Assembly (NCBI GenBank): GCA_965204235.1
Contig: OZ241979.1
Coordinates: forward strand, 3,410,001 to 3,474,000
Direction: 5' to 3'
Source: JAJDTQ01 sp965204235
GTDB taxonomy: Bacteria; Desulfobacterota; Binatia; UBA9968; JAJDTQ01
Length of the DNA: 64,000 nt
Shown here: positions 17,210 through 25,069 of the stretch, piece after piece
Layout of the letters: each line of letters opens with the position of its first letter
Position numbering within the stretch: position 1 is the first letter of the stretch
The notes under the pieces: model-generated
Database searches by the model: none
What the model was told of the DNA's origin: nothing
The model's input: only the letters and a program-made list of their open reading frames with translations
Program-made: the position numbers and the translations under genes

Positions 17210-17674
17210 TCATTCGACCTCGAAGACCGCCTCGATCTCCACCGGGATGCCGTTGGGCAAGGTGGCCATCCCCACCGCGGAACGCGCATGCCTGCCGACG
17301 CTTTCGCCGAACACGTCCACCATCAGGTCCGAGAAGCCGTTGATGACCTGGGGGGTCTCCTCGAAGTCCGGGTCGGAGTTGACCATGCCCAGCACCTTGA
17401 CGATGCGGCGGACCCGGTCGAGGCTGCCCAACTCCGCCCTGAGGGTGACTAGGCAGTTCAGCGCCGTCTGGCGCGCCGCCCGGTAGCCTTCTTCCACGGT
17501 CAGGTCCCGGCCCAGCTTGCCCCGGGCCACGGGCTTCCCGTCGTCGCCCAGGGGGCCGTGCCCGGCAAGGTACAGCAGCGAGCCCGTCCTCACTGCGCTG
17601 ACGTAGTTGGCCATGGGCCTGGGAAGGGGGGGCAGGCCCAGGCGCAACTCCTTCAGACGATCTTCCGCACTCAT
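17210..17674 (-). CDS. RidA/YjgF family protein
   Basis: 154 residues after a very good AAGGAGGGA site. VSAVRTGSLLYLAGHGPLGD and the C-terminal GRHARSAVGMATLPNGIPVE carry the family's conserved Arg and glycines; the protein ends IEAVFEVE. RidA proteins hydrolyse reactive enamine/imine intermediates to keto acids and ammonia, protecting PLP enzymes. The 25-residue N-terminal extension and the GHGPLGD variant place it in a subgroup other than classic RidA. It starts 25 bases after the FMN dehydrogenase stop, so both are probably co-transcribed. Confidence 0.85.
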   Translation of the reverse strand: MSAEDRLKELRLGLPPLPRPMANYVSAVRTGSLLYLAGHGPLGDDGKPVARGKLGRDLTVEEGYRAARQTALNCLVTLRAELGSLDRVRRIVKVLGMVNSDPDFEETPQVINGFSDLMVDVFGESVGRHARSAVGMATLPNGIPVEIEAVFEVE

Positions 17675-17698
17675 GTCCGCGTCCCTCCTTGCGCCCGG

Positions 17699-18742
17699 CT
17701 ACATGCCCCTGAACCAGACGTTGCCCGGGTCCAGGCTGAGGAGCGCCGGCGTGATGGCCGGGATGGCGGGGGTCCCCGTCATGATCATCACGCGCCTCAG
17801 TTCTTCGGTGAAGATCGACAGCACCCGGGCCACTCCCGCGGGTCCAGCGGCGCCGAGGCCCCAGCAGACGGGCCGTCCCAGCAGGACCGCCCTGGCGCCC
17901 AGGGCCAGCGCCTTGGCGATGTCGCCGCCTCTCCGAGCGCCGCTGTCGAGCAGCACCGGGACCCGGTTGTCCGCCGCGTCCGCCACTTCCGGGAGGACTT
18001 CGATGGCCGCGCGATTGAAATCGAGGATCCGGCCTCCGTGGTTGGACACCACCAGGCAGTCCGCGCCCGCGTCGATGGCGATGCGCGCGTCGTCGGGGTT
18101 CATGATCCCCTTCACCACCACGGGGACGGATACCTCGTTCTTGAGCCAGGCCACGTCGTCCGGCGACGAGAGGTGGACGGTGCGGGGCTTCCCGTCCGAG
18201 GACAGGGGGACCCGGTCCCTCAGCTTGGTGGGTTGCAACGTGTCCATGGTGAGCCCCACCGCGGCGTAACCGATCTCGTCCGCCCTGCGCACCGCGCGCA
18301 ACACCGTCTCCCGTCCCTTGCTGAGGTACGCCATATAGACGAGGGGGGAAGAGATCCCCTCCGCCCACTGGTCCACGGTGGACTGGGTCGCGCCGCTGAT
18401 GAACACCATGGTCCCGAACCGGCTGGCCCCTTCCGCCGCCTCGTGCTCGCCGTTCTTGCGCAACAGCCGGAAGCTTCCCACCGGTCCGACCAGGGCGGGC
18501 GAGGGCAGCCTGCGGCCGAACAGCTCGATGGAGGTGTCCGGGTCGGTCACGTCGTGGAAGATCCTCTGGCGGAACAGGAGACGGTCCAGCGCAACCCGGT
18601 TCCGCTTCATGGTGGATTCGCTCTCCGCCGCCCCCATGACGTGCTCGATGGCCTCGGGCCGGACCCGGCAGCGAAAGAGTTCGTGGATCTCCGCCAAGCT
18701 CAGCTCCTCGAGGGGCTTCCGTTCCACCGGTTGGGTGTTCAT
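17699..18742 (-). CDS. FMN-dependent alpha-hydroxy-acid dehydrogenase/oxidase
   Basis: 347 residues forming a TIM barrel of the glycolate oxidase / lactate dehydrogenase (LldD) / mandelate dehydrogenase family. Visible FMN and catalytic segments are SPALVGPVGSFRLL, VPVVVKGIMNPDDA (catalytic Lys), VVSNHGGRILDFN (catalytic His and substrate Arg) and LDSGARRGGDIAKALALGAR with AVLLGRP. It oxidises a 2-hydroxy acid to the 2-oxo acid. The substrate and the electron acceptor (oxygen or quinone) cannot be read from sequence. Cytoplasmic, no signal peptide. Confidence 0.9.
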   Translation of the reverse strand: MNTQPVERKPLEELSLAEIHELFRCRVRPEAIEHVMGAAESESTMKRNRVALDRLLFRQRIFHDVTDPDTSIELFGRRLPSPALVGPVGSFRLLRKNGEHEAAEGASRFGTMVFISGATQSTVDQWAEGISSPLVYMAYLSKGRETVLRAVRRADEIGYAAVGLTMDTLQPTKLRDRVPLSSDGKPRTVHLSSPDDVAWLKNEVSVPVVVKGIMNPDDARIAIDAGADCLVVSNHGGRILDFNRAAIEVLPEVADAADNRVPVLLDSGARRGGDIAKALALGARAVLLGRPVCWGLGAAGPAGVARVLSIFTEELRRVMIMTGTPAIPAITPALLSLDPGNVWFRGM

Positions 18743-18788
18743 GGGTGGAATCCTAGATCATCCGTCGTCGTTCATCAATCGTCCGCGG

Positions 18789-19769
18789 TCATTCGGACAG
18801 GCGGAACTGGAGCAACAGCGTTCTCTGGAACGGCAGGAAGTTGTCGTCGGAAACGAGGTAGAGAAGGGTCCGTCCCTCCGCGTCCCGTCGGACCGCCAGT
18901 CCCTCGAAGTTGTCCAGCGGCAACGGACGCCGGAGGTCGGCCACGGCGCCTCCACGGACCTGCGCCCCCGCGGTCAGAGCGGCTTTCTCGATCCGCACGA
19001 CCCGTGCGTGTTTCCTCACCAGGTCGAACTGTCGTTCGAGCAGGAGCACGTCGTCGTCGGGCAGGGTCGCGAGTCCCGTGGGACTGAACCCGTCCGCGGG
19101 AACGTAGGAGACGGCCTGGGCCACGCCGTTCTTCATGATCCAGCCCCTGAGGCTGCCGTCTTCGTTGACGTGGTCCTCGGTGACGCCGAAGACCGTGCCG
19201 TCCGCCAGGACCGTGATGGCTTCGAGCCCCCTGTTGAGGGGCGCTTTGGCCAAGCCGGGAGGCGTTGGCGTCGGTCGGGGAGGGGCGCTCAAGTCGCTCG
19301 GATACCTCCAGATCCGGTGGGCGCCCTCGAACGAGACGAGGAAGGAACCGTCGGGGTTCCGCGCCAAGCCTTCGGCGTCCTGCTGCAACAGGTTGACCGT
19401 GTGGCTCGTCGGGGTCAGGAGGGGAACGGAGCGCCATGAGCCGGCGGCGGCGAGACGTCCGTCAGCGTCGTGGGCCAGGTTCGCCGTGATCCAGTAGCCT
19501 CGGTCGGACACTGCGTAGAGGCGCGCGCCGTCCAGGCTCACGTCCAGTCCCGAAAGCCCGCCGAAGCGCGGATCGTCGGACGACAGATCGAAGCCGCCGA
19601 GGAACGACAGCTTCCCCACCCGCGGCTCGCCGGTCCACTCCGGTTCGACCGGACGCGCCTCGACCTCGATTTGCCCGGCAACGCCCTGGCCGCCGGCCGC
19701 GCAGCACAGCAGCGCCAGGGCGGCCAGGCAGGCGAGCGCAACCCGCCGCGGCCCCGGGCGTCCGCGCAT
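18789..19769 (-). CDS. Secreted esterase-like/phytase-like beta-propeller protein
   Basis: 326 residues from the ATG at 19769, which overlaps the folK stop by one base (TGATG). An N-terminal signal peptide (VALACLAALALLCCAAGGQG) ends at about residue 32. The body fits the esterase-like activity of phytase family: LSFLGGFDLSSDDPRFGGLS, ARLYAVSDRGYW, DAEGLARNPDG, GLEAITVLADGTVFGVTED, NFEGLAVRRDAEG and YLVSDDNF. These proteins are predicted periplasmic phosphoesterases; many have no proven substrate. Translational coupling to folate/pterin genes is notable and suggests a linked role or simply a shared transcript. Confidence 0.82.
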   Translation of the reverse strand: MRGRPGPRRVALACLAALALLCCAAGGQGVAGQIEVEARPVEPEWTGEPRVGKLSFLGGFDLSSDDPRFGGLSGLDVSLDGARLYAVSDRGYWITANLAHDADGRLAAAGSWRSVPLLTPTSHTVNLLQQDAEGLARNPDGSFLVSFEGAHRIWRYPSDLSAPPRPTPTPPGLAKAPLNRGLEAITVLADGTVFGVTEDHVNEDGSLRGWIMKNGVAQAVSYVPADGFSPTGLATLPDDDVLLLERQFDLVRKHARVVRIEKAALTAGAQVRGGAVADLRRPLPLDNFEGLAVRRDAEGRTLLYLVSDDNFLPFQRTLLLQFRLSE

Positions 19770-20152
19770 CACAACCGCAACTCCGGGAGCACCGCCAGCA
19801 CCGCTTCGCGCAGAAAGTCGCGGGTGTAGAGGGTGTGGTCGATGACCTCGCCGTTCCACACGACGATGTCGAGGTCGATGGTCCGGGGTCCGTACCGGTT
19901 CCGTCCGGGACGGCGTCCGAGCAGGAACTCGATGGTCTTGAGCTCGGCCCTGAGCCGCTCCCGTCCCACGCGGGTCTCCACCAGGAGCGTGCCGTTGGTG
20001 AAGTTCGGCTGGTGGACGTAGCCCACCGGCCAGGTTTCCACCAGCGGCGATTCGGCGACGATGACGTGCCGGTCGGCGATCCGCCGCCGGGCGTTGGCGA
20101 TGTTGCGCCGGGGCTCGATGTTGGAGCCGACGCCGACCACGGCCCGGTTCAT
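19769..20152 (-). CDS. folK: 2-amino-4-hydroxy-6-hydroxymethyldihydropteridine diphosphokinase, short form
   Basis: 127 residues, shorter than the usual 155-165. It keeps the opening VGVGSNIEPRRNI, the pterin/ATP region NGTLLVETRVGRERL and the signature RRPGRNRYGPRTIDLDIV. The C-terminus stops soon after LPELRL. FolK puts pyrophosphate on 6-hydroxymethyl-dihydropterin before dihydropteroate synthesis. Its ATG overlaps the folB stop (ATGA, 20149-20152), and its own stop overlaps the phytase-like gene. Confidence 0.88.
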   Translation of the reverse strand: MNRAVVGVGSNIEPRRNIANARRRIADRHVIVAESPLVETWPVGYVHQPNFTNGTLLVETRVGRERLRAELKTIEFLLGRRPGRNRYGPRTIDLDIVVWNGEVIDHTLYTRDFLREAVLAVLPELRL

Positions 20153-20532
20153 GCCGTTCCCGCTCTCGTCCTTTCCGCGGAGCACTCCACCGAGACCGAG
20201 TCCGCGAACCGGAGCGCGGACGGCTTGGCGACCCGGACCCGGGCCCGTTCCACCCGGAGGTCTTCCATGACCAGCGTCAGGACGTGGTCGCAGAGCTTCT
20301 CGACCAGGAAGAACGACGACCGCTCCACCGACTCGATGATCCGCTTGTTGAGCCTCTTGTAATCGACGGTCTCGTCGATGGCGTCGCGGGCGAAGACCGT
20401 GCCCGCGGCGAGCTCCAGCTCCACGTCGAGCACCACGTCCTGCTTCGTTTCGCGCTCCCAGTCGTTGACGCCGATGACGGTCCTGAGGCGCAGGTTCTCG
20501 ATGGCGATCCTGACCGGGTTGCGTTGGATCAT
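20149..20532 (-). CDS. folB: Dihydroneopterin aldolase (FolB/FolX family)
   Basis: 127 residues from the ATG at 20532. The N-terminus IAIENLRLRTVIGVNDWERE and the segments DVVLDVELE and TVDYKRLNKRIIESVE match the small FolB fold, which assembles as octamers. Either dihydroneopterin aldolase or the related epimerase FolX is possible. The neighbouring FolM-like reductase makes a role in tetrahydromonapterin as well as folate synthesis conceivable. Confidence 0.85.
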   Translation of the reverse strand: MIQRNPVRIAIENLRLRTVIGVNDWERETKQDVVLDVELELAAGTVFARDAIDETVDYKRLNKRIIESVERSSFFLVEKLCDHVLTLVMEDLRVERARVRVAKPSALRFADSVSVECSAERTRAGTA

Positions 20533-20558
20533 GGGACTTTGGCCGGGGGAGCGTACGG

Positions 20559-21290
20559 CTACAGGTGCTCGCCGCCATCGACGTAGATGCACTCCCCCGT
20601 GACGAACGGATTGTCCAGCAGAAAGAGCAATGCGGCGATCAGGTTAGCCGTGTTGCCGGTGCGTTGCAAGGGCAGGGCGGCGCTGCGCCGCTCCAACTCG
20701 TCGGCGACCCCGCCCGCGGGCGCCAGTATCATGCCCGGACAGATGCCGTTGACCCGGATGGCGGGGCCGAGTTCCCGGGCCGCCATGCGCGTCAACTCCA
20801 GCAGCGCCTTCTTGGACAGGGTGTAGGCCGCGTGTTGCGGCTCCGACTTGCGCACCCGGGTGTCGAGCACGTTGACGATCTGGCCGCTGGCACATCCCTC
20901 GGCAAACGCCCGGGTGAGAAAGAACGGCGCCCGGAAGTTGACGTGGAAGTGGCGCTCGAACAGGTCGAGGCCGGTGTCCCGAATGGCTGCCCGCTCGAAG
21001 ACGGAGGCGTTGTTGACCAGCACGTTCAGGTGCGGGAAGACTTCCCGCACCCGGGGCGTCAGCGACGCGGTCTCTCCGGGATCCCTCAGGTCGCAACGGA
21101 ACAGCCCGCACCTCCGCCCGGTCCCCTCCACCTCCCGCGCCGTCCGTCCCGCGTCCTCCTCCGAATCGAGGTAGTGCAGCGCCACGTCGTAACCTTCGCG
21201 CGCCAGCGCCAGCGCCAGCGCCGCCCCGATGCGCCTGGCCCCCCCGGTGACCAGCGCCGCTCCCCTGGGTGCAGCCATGCCCGGCATCAT
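20559..21290 (-). CDS. FolM-like short-chain dehydrogenase (dihydromonapterin/dihydrofolate reductase type)
   Basis: 243 residues. The cofactor motif is TGGARRIG, the TGxxxRxG variant of pteridine reductases (PTR1, FolM) rather than the TGxxxGxG of most SDRs. It has NVLVNNASVF, a YxxxK catalytic pair in AAYTLSKKALLELT, and NGICPGMIL. FolM reduces dihydromonapterin and, weakly, dihydrofolate with NADPH. It is first in a row with folB, folK and the phytase-like gene, with 26 bases or overlaps between them. No folA is present in the window, so it may supply the reductase step. Confidence 0.82.
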   Translation of the reverse strand: MMPGMAAPRGAALVTGGARRIGAALALALAREGYDVALHYLDSEEDAGRTAREVEGTGRRCGLFRCDLRDPGETASLTPRVREVFPHLNVLVNNASVFERAAIRDTGLDLFERHFHVNFRAPFFLTRAFAEGCASGQIVNVLDTRVRKSEPQHAAYTLSKKALLELTRMAARELGPAIRVNGICPGMILAPAGGVADELERRSAALPLQRTGNTANLIAALLFLLDNPFVTGECIYVDGGEHL

Positions 21291-21329
21291 ACCCGTTCTT
21301 CCACACCCTTTCGACCCGCGTCATCGGCA

Positions 21330-21395
21330 GGAAACTCTGGACGATTGCCCCCGTTCGTCCTGAGCGTAGCGTAGCGGAGTCGAAGGACGCGCTTA
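21330..21395 (-). repeat. Dispersed short repeat, copy 3
   Basis: Reverse orientation relative to copy 1. It begins GGAAACTCTGGACGATTGCC and ends GAAGGACGCGCTTA. It marks the boundary between the pterin operon and the accessory island. Confidence 0.85.
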
Positions 21396-21470
21396 TTCCG
21401 GTACTCGGTGTCGGACCAACCTGGTTTTTTGCAAGCCCCTGCCAGTCCCCGAGTGTGCGGTGGATTCAGC

Positions 21471-22931
21471 TCATCGAACGAGCTTGACGCCTCCCTTGCG
21501 ACGCAGGCCATAGCTCACCCTGAAAATGTCCGGGATATTGACCCGACCGTCGTGCATGCGTTGGAAGACCCCCAGGGCTTCGAGGTCCTCACGGACGCCG
21601 TCGGGACCTTGTTCCATATGGCGGGGGGGCAGCTTGACCTGGTGCCGTTGTGCTTCCGCGGCGAGACGGTCGAGGACGCCTTCCTTGTCCCAACGGTGGG
21701 CAACGTCTTCGAATTCACAAGGCACGCCCATGTCGGCGAGGGGTTCCAGAACCCGATGCACCCACGGGTAATCCTCTCGAAGCTCCTGGACCCGTGTCCT
21801 CGATGCGGCCTGCACGCCAAATTGAATTGCGTCGTAATGCAGCGCATGATGGTGGTCGGGATGCTCGGTCCGGGTATTTTCCGCAGCCTTCTGCAACGCC
21901 GTGAGGAACGAACGAGGGCTTACCCTTCCTTCGGCATCGGCCAGATGCTTGGGAATCCAGGTGTAAGGGAACCCACGCCTTCGGTTCTTTCCCATCCATG
22001 GACCTGCAATGCGGTGAAACTTCTCGCGCTGGTAATTCTCTTCGAGGATCAAGGGCCGGGGGACCGGGTACAGACACCGTTGGCCGACCTGTATGGGCGG
22101 CCAGTCGTCGTTACTCAGGAACTTCCGAAAGATTTCACCATTCGGTCCATTGGCCGATTGGTGCCACAGGAGGCCGTAGAGTTCTCGGGCAGGCCAACTC
22201 AATTCGACGGCCGAAGCAATGACCTTCGAGGCGTCAGGGAAGTCGCCGATCTCGGTCTCGTCGTTCTGGTCGGATCGCAGAAACACCTTGATCCGTATCC
22301 TTCGGTAGGAGCGCATGTCGATGGCGGTCTGCATCAAACCGCGAATCAGTCCGTACATCGCCTTCCAGTCGTCGGAGCAATGGTCAAGGGCGTCGAACAA
22401 GAGCAGAAAGAACATCCCTTTACGATCGAATTCGACGTCACGCATCGCAAACAAACGGTCGATCATCTCCGGATTGTCGGAAACGTACCTTGTCCGCTGG
22501 ATCCAATCATCCCGTTGCCGAAATGGATGGTCATGCGGTGCGAGATGCCAGGCCTGTACCGTTCGCCAGATGATCCTCGGCTCAACGCCGGTGCGCTGGA
22601 CGAGTTGTAGCAACACGTCCTTACCGGGGTAAGCATCGGGCGCTGGTCTTACGCCGAAACCTGTTCGCACCTCGGTGTTTTCGCCCAACGTGGATTGGTT
22701 GGCGTATAGTCCCAACAGTCGGCGAACGTCGGCTTGCTGCAGGGCGCTCCACCAGAACGTCTTTCCTGCGCCGCGCATGCCGGTCACCAGCATTGTGTCC
22801 GGATCCATGGCCTTGAGGTGGGGACTCGGTACATACACGTGTTCGGGGGCGGGCGGCTCTCCGTGACTGGTTCCTTCCGGCAGTGAAGCGAGTGCTTCCC
22901 GGGCTCGTTGGAGGTCGATGGTCCCTGTCAT
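21471..22931 (-). CDS. P-loop ATPase, third gene of a HEPN/KGGVGR cassette
   Basis: 486 residues from the ATG at 22931, which overlaps the previous stop (ATGA, 22928-22931). Walker A is GMRGAGKT at residues 51-58 and Walker B is FFLLLFDALD at about 174-183. The pattern resembles STAND/AAA-like ATPases found in phage-defence and signalling loci. IRIKVFLRSDQ follows at about 230, where sensor-type residues are expected. The C-terminal half includes a helical region and ends in a basic tail. Codon use looks less G+C-rich than the housekeeping genes (by eye). Function unknown; its only obvious context is the coupled ParA-like and HEPN-like genes. Confidence 0.8.
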   Translation of the reverse strand: MTGTIDLQRAREALASLPEGTSHGEPPAPEHVYVPSPHLKAMDPDTMLVTGMRGAGKTFWWSALQQADVRRLLGLYANQSTLGENTEVRTGFGVRPAPDAYPGKDVLLQLVQRTGVEPRIIWRTVQAWHLAPHDHPFRQRDDWIQRTRYVSDNPEMIDRLFAMRDVEFDRKGMFFLLLFDALDHCSDDWKAMYGLIRGLMQTAIDMRSYRRIRIKVFLRSDQNDETEIGDFPDASKVIASAVELSWPARELYGLLWHQSANGPNGEIFRKFLSNDDWPPIQVGQRCLYPVPRPLILEENYQREKFHRIAGPWMGKNRRRGFPYTWIPKHLADAEGRVSPRSFLTALQKAAENTRTEHPDHHHALHYDAIQFGVQAASRTRVQELREDYPWVHRVLEPLADMGVPCEFEDVAHRWDKEGVLDRLAAEAQRHQVKLPPRHMEQGPDGVREDLEALGVFQRMHDGRVNIPDIFRVSYGLRRKGGVKLVR

Positions 22932-24205
22932 GGCGCGTATCCGTTGTCGCTGACTTCGCCGTCGAACCATTTCAGGAACGCCGCGTAAGCCTGATGCACG
23001 GCTGCCCGGTCCAGGGAGCGCAGGGACGTACCGGCGGCGAGCCCGCGGTTCCAGTGGATGGGGATCGGGTAATGCGGGGCTTCTTCGTCATCCAGAGCGA
23101 ACGAAAATTCATCGCCGGTGTTGTCGGGAGCAATTTCATCGTACAGATGATCTCGAAACAGGCTCCACGCCTTTTGCTGGAACCGCTGCAGGTAAAGTTC
23201 GGTATCGAGTTCGGGAGTCAGTGCCGACACGATGAACAGACGTTCTCTGATCTTTTTCGCCAGGTCATGGCTCTGCCAATGACGGAAGAGGATACCGTAG
23301 TCGGCCCAGGCGCTCTCCGAGTCGGTGGCGAAAAGCAGGACCATTGCATCGAGGTCGGTGACGGTGGCCGCGGCAATGTCGTGGAGACCGCTACGGCTCT
23401 CCAGCAGCACCACCGTCGGTTTGTGGGCGTCTTCGAGTTGTGACAACAGACCACTGAGGCGTTTGGCCCATGCAGTGCCGGCGCCTACATGGACACGCCC
23501 CAACTTGGCAAGGTACTCGCCGGGTTCGCTGCCATGAGCCGGCACCACCTGTACGTCGCCTTCCAGTTCTCGTGACCACGGTGGATGAGCGGCCATCCGT
23601 CCGATTACCTGCTCACCTTGTCCGACCAGGTCTTCCACGAACCAGTCTGTGACGCCAAACTCCGGCTGTGTCCGTACATCGAGCAGCGCCGACGACAATC
23701 CCGGGGACTCCAGATCCAGATCGACGACCAGAACTCGTTCACCGCGGCTCGCCAAGCGCCACGCGAGAACCGCGGCGGTAGTGCTCCGACCCACTCCGCC
23801 CTTGACGGAAAAGAGAGTGTAACGACGCGGACCGCCTTTCGGGAGGAGCGGGCTCACCGTCCACCAATCGCCGCCGGTCATCAGACGGTCCACCCAATAG
23901 ACGTTGGACTCGATCTTCGAGGAGTCCTCCTGGAGGGTCTTCAGTCGCTCGGAATCCACGAACAGAACGGCGGTTTCTTCAGGGTAGGCATACGCACCCA
24001 GTTTTTCCTGCAGGCGGACTGCAAGACGGCTCAAGGCGTTGCGACGGGCTTCGTCCCGTACTTCATCCGATACGGCTATACGCACCTTTCCGTACAGGTT
24101 TCGTACCAGATAAACCTCACGGAGACCGTGTACCTCCTCCTGCGACCCCTGCAACACGTCCATCACTCGCGAGCGCACGGAGTCGAACGGAACGAATTCC
24201 GCCAT
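22928..24205 (-). CDS. ParA/MinD-like ATPase with KGGVGR variant motif
   Basis: 425 residues. Residues 1-125 form a separate N-terminal region of mixed alpha/beta character with no recognised domain. From about residue 130 the protein is SIMIBI-class: SVKGGVGRSTTAAVLAWRLA at about 134-153, then VLVVDLDLESPGLSSALL. It keeps the signature lysine of KGG but has Arg instead of Lys before Ser in the P-loop (GRS not GKS/T), a variant seen in a distinct ParA-like group. VVLLESRSGLHDIAAA replaces the usual DxPpG region. It starts one base after the HEPN-like stop and overlaps the ATPase start, so all three are co-translated. Confidence 0.82.
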   Translation of the reverse strand: MAEFVPFDSVRSRVMDVLQGSQEEVHGLREVYLVRNLYGKVRIAVSDEVRDEARRNALSRLAVRLQEKLGAYAYPEETAVLFVDSERLKTLQEDSSKIESNVYWVDRLMTGGDWWTVSPLLPKGGPRRYTLFSVKGGVGRSTTAAVLAWRLASRGERVLVVDLDLESPGLSSALLDVRTQPEFGVTDWFVEDLVGQGEQVIGRMAAHPPWSRELEGDVQVVPAHGSEPGEYLAKLGRVHVGAGTAWAKRLSGLLSQLEDAHKPTVVLLESRSGLHDIAAATVTDLDAMVLLFATDSESAWADYGILFRHWQSHDLAKKIRERLFIVSALTPELDTELYLQRFQQKAWSLFRDHLYDEIAPDNTGDEFSFALDDEEAPHYPIPIHWNRGLAAGTSLRSLDRAAVHQAYAAFLKWFDGEVSDNGYAP

Positions 24206-24206
24206 C

Positions 24207-24662
24207 TCAGGGACCGTCCTCGATTGTGCGATTCACCATTGCGCTGATTTTCCTGGCGGCTTCCCGATGCCGCCTTACTCCCTCCTCCCGAAAGGGACCG
24301 CGATGGGCATAGCGGTCATGGTGGGACCAATCGACGAAGGGTTCGTCGGGCGGCAACAGGTCGAGAGTCCGGTTCTCTTCCCGTTCCCTGGCAAACGTTA
24401 CGAATTCCCCCCAGAGGTCTTGCACATGCTTCCGGTGTTCCTTCTCGTTCGGCCGTCCTCTTTCGTCAACGGACATACCCCACCTCTGCATCACGGCCTT
24501 CAGACCGCATTCGGCGCTGAAGCCGTACAACTGATCCGAGTTGGCCCAACGACGGTGCTCGAACAGCAACTCGGCGTCTTCCCAGTGGCGGCGGCAGGCA
24601 TCGAGGAAATCAGCGACGTGCGGCATTTCCTGCTCGTATCCCTTTGGCGTCGTCGATTCCAT
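24207..24662 (-). CDS. HEPN-like small protein, first gene of the cassette
   Basis: 151 residues, or 139 if translation starts at the ATG at 24626, which has AGGAA nearby. The segment HWEDAELLFEHRRWANSDQL, then YGFSAECGLKAVM, is the helical core typical of HEPN domains. A C-terminal REEGVRRH gives an Rx6H arrangement compatible with the HEPN RNase motif, but this is tentative. HEPN proteins are often RNases or RNase-like effectors in toxin and defence systems. It is directly coupled to the KGGVGR ATPase. The Rx6H reading and the effector role are inferences. Confidence 0.65.
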   Translation of the reverse strand: MESTTPKGYEQEMPHVADFLDACRRHWEDAELLFEHRRWANSDQLYGFSAECGLKAVMQRWGMSVDERGRPNEKEHRKHVQDLWGEFVTFAREREENRTLDLLPPDEPFVDWSHHDRYAHRGPFREEGVRRHREAARKISAMVNRTIEDGP

Positions 24663-25069
24663 CTGCGGATTGCCTGCGGTTGCGACGGATCGGACGCCTC
24701 TCCGAGAGACGTCTCTGTCCCATCCCGGTACAGGGCCGAGTTCAGCCTAACGCAGGGACCGTCGGAAAGGCAAGCTCTCCCCTGACCCCAAGGCAACGGC
24801 TACCGGCAAACGTCGATCCTGGGCGATCCTGGCCTTCCCGTAGGCAGACTCTCCGGGGTGCGTCCGGGGGTGTCGGTCCATCTGGCCAGACGTGGACCTC
24901 GCCGCGGCGCCGTCGAAAGGGTGTCAGGATTCGGACGCCATAGGAACGCCGTGGACGCCTCCGAAGCTCTGGCCTAGTGGTTTGGGATAGGGGAGAGGGA
25001 GAAACGCCGTCCTGTCCATCCTTGGGCGTCAGGGGCGGCGTTTCGTTGGGAAGGCTTGCAGAGAACCGG
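24663..25069. other. Intergenic region upstream of the HEPN-like gene, with stem-loop
   Basis: 407 bases without an accepted gene. Near the lipoprotein's end, GAAACGCC (25001-25008) pairs with GGCGTTTC (25037-25044), reinforced by CCTG/CAGG inside. Read from the lipoprotein gene it is followed by a pyrimidine-rich stretch rather than a true T-run, so it is a weak terminator candidate. The rest presumably holds the cassette promoter, but no good -35/-10 was found. Confidence 0.45.
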
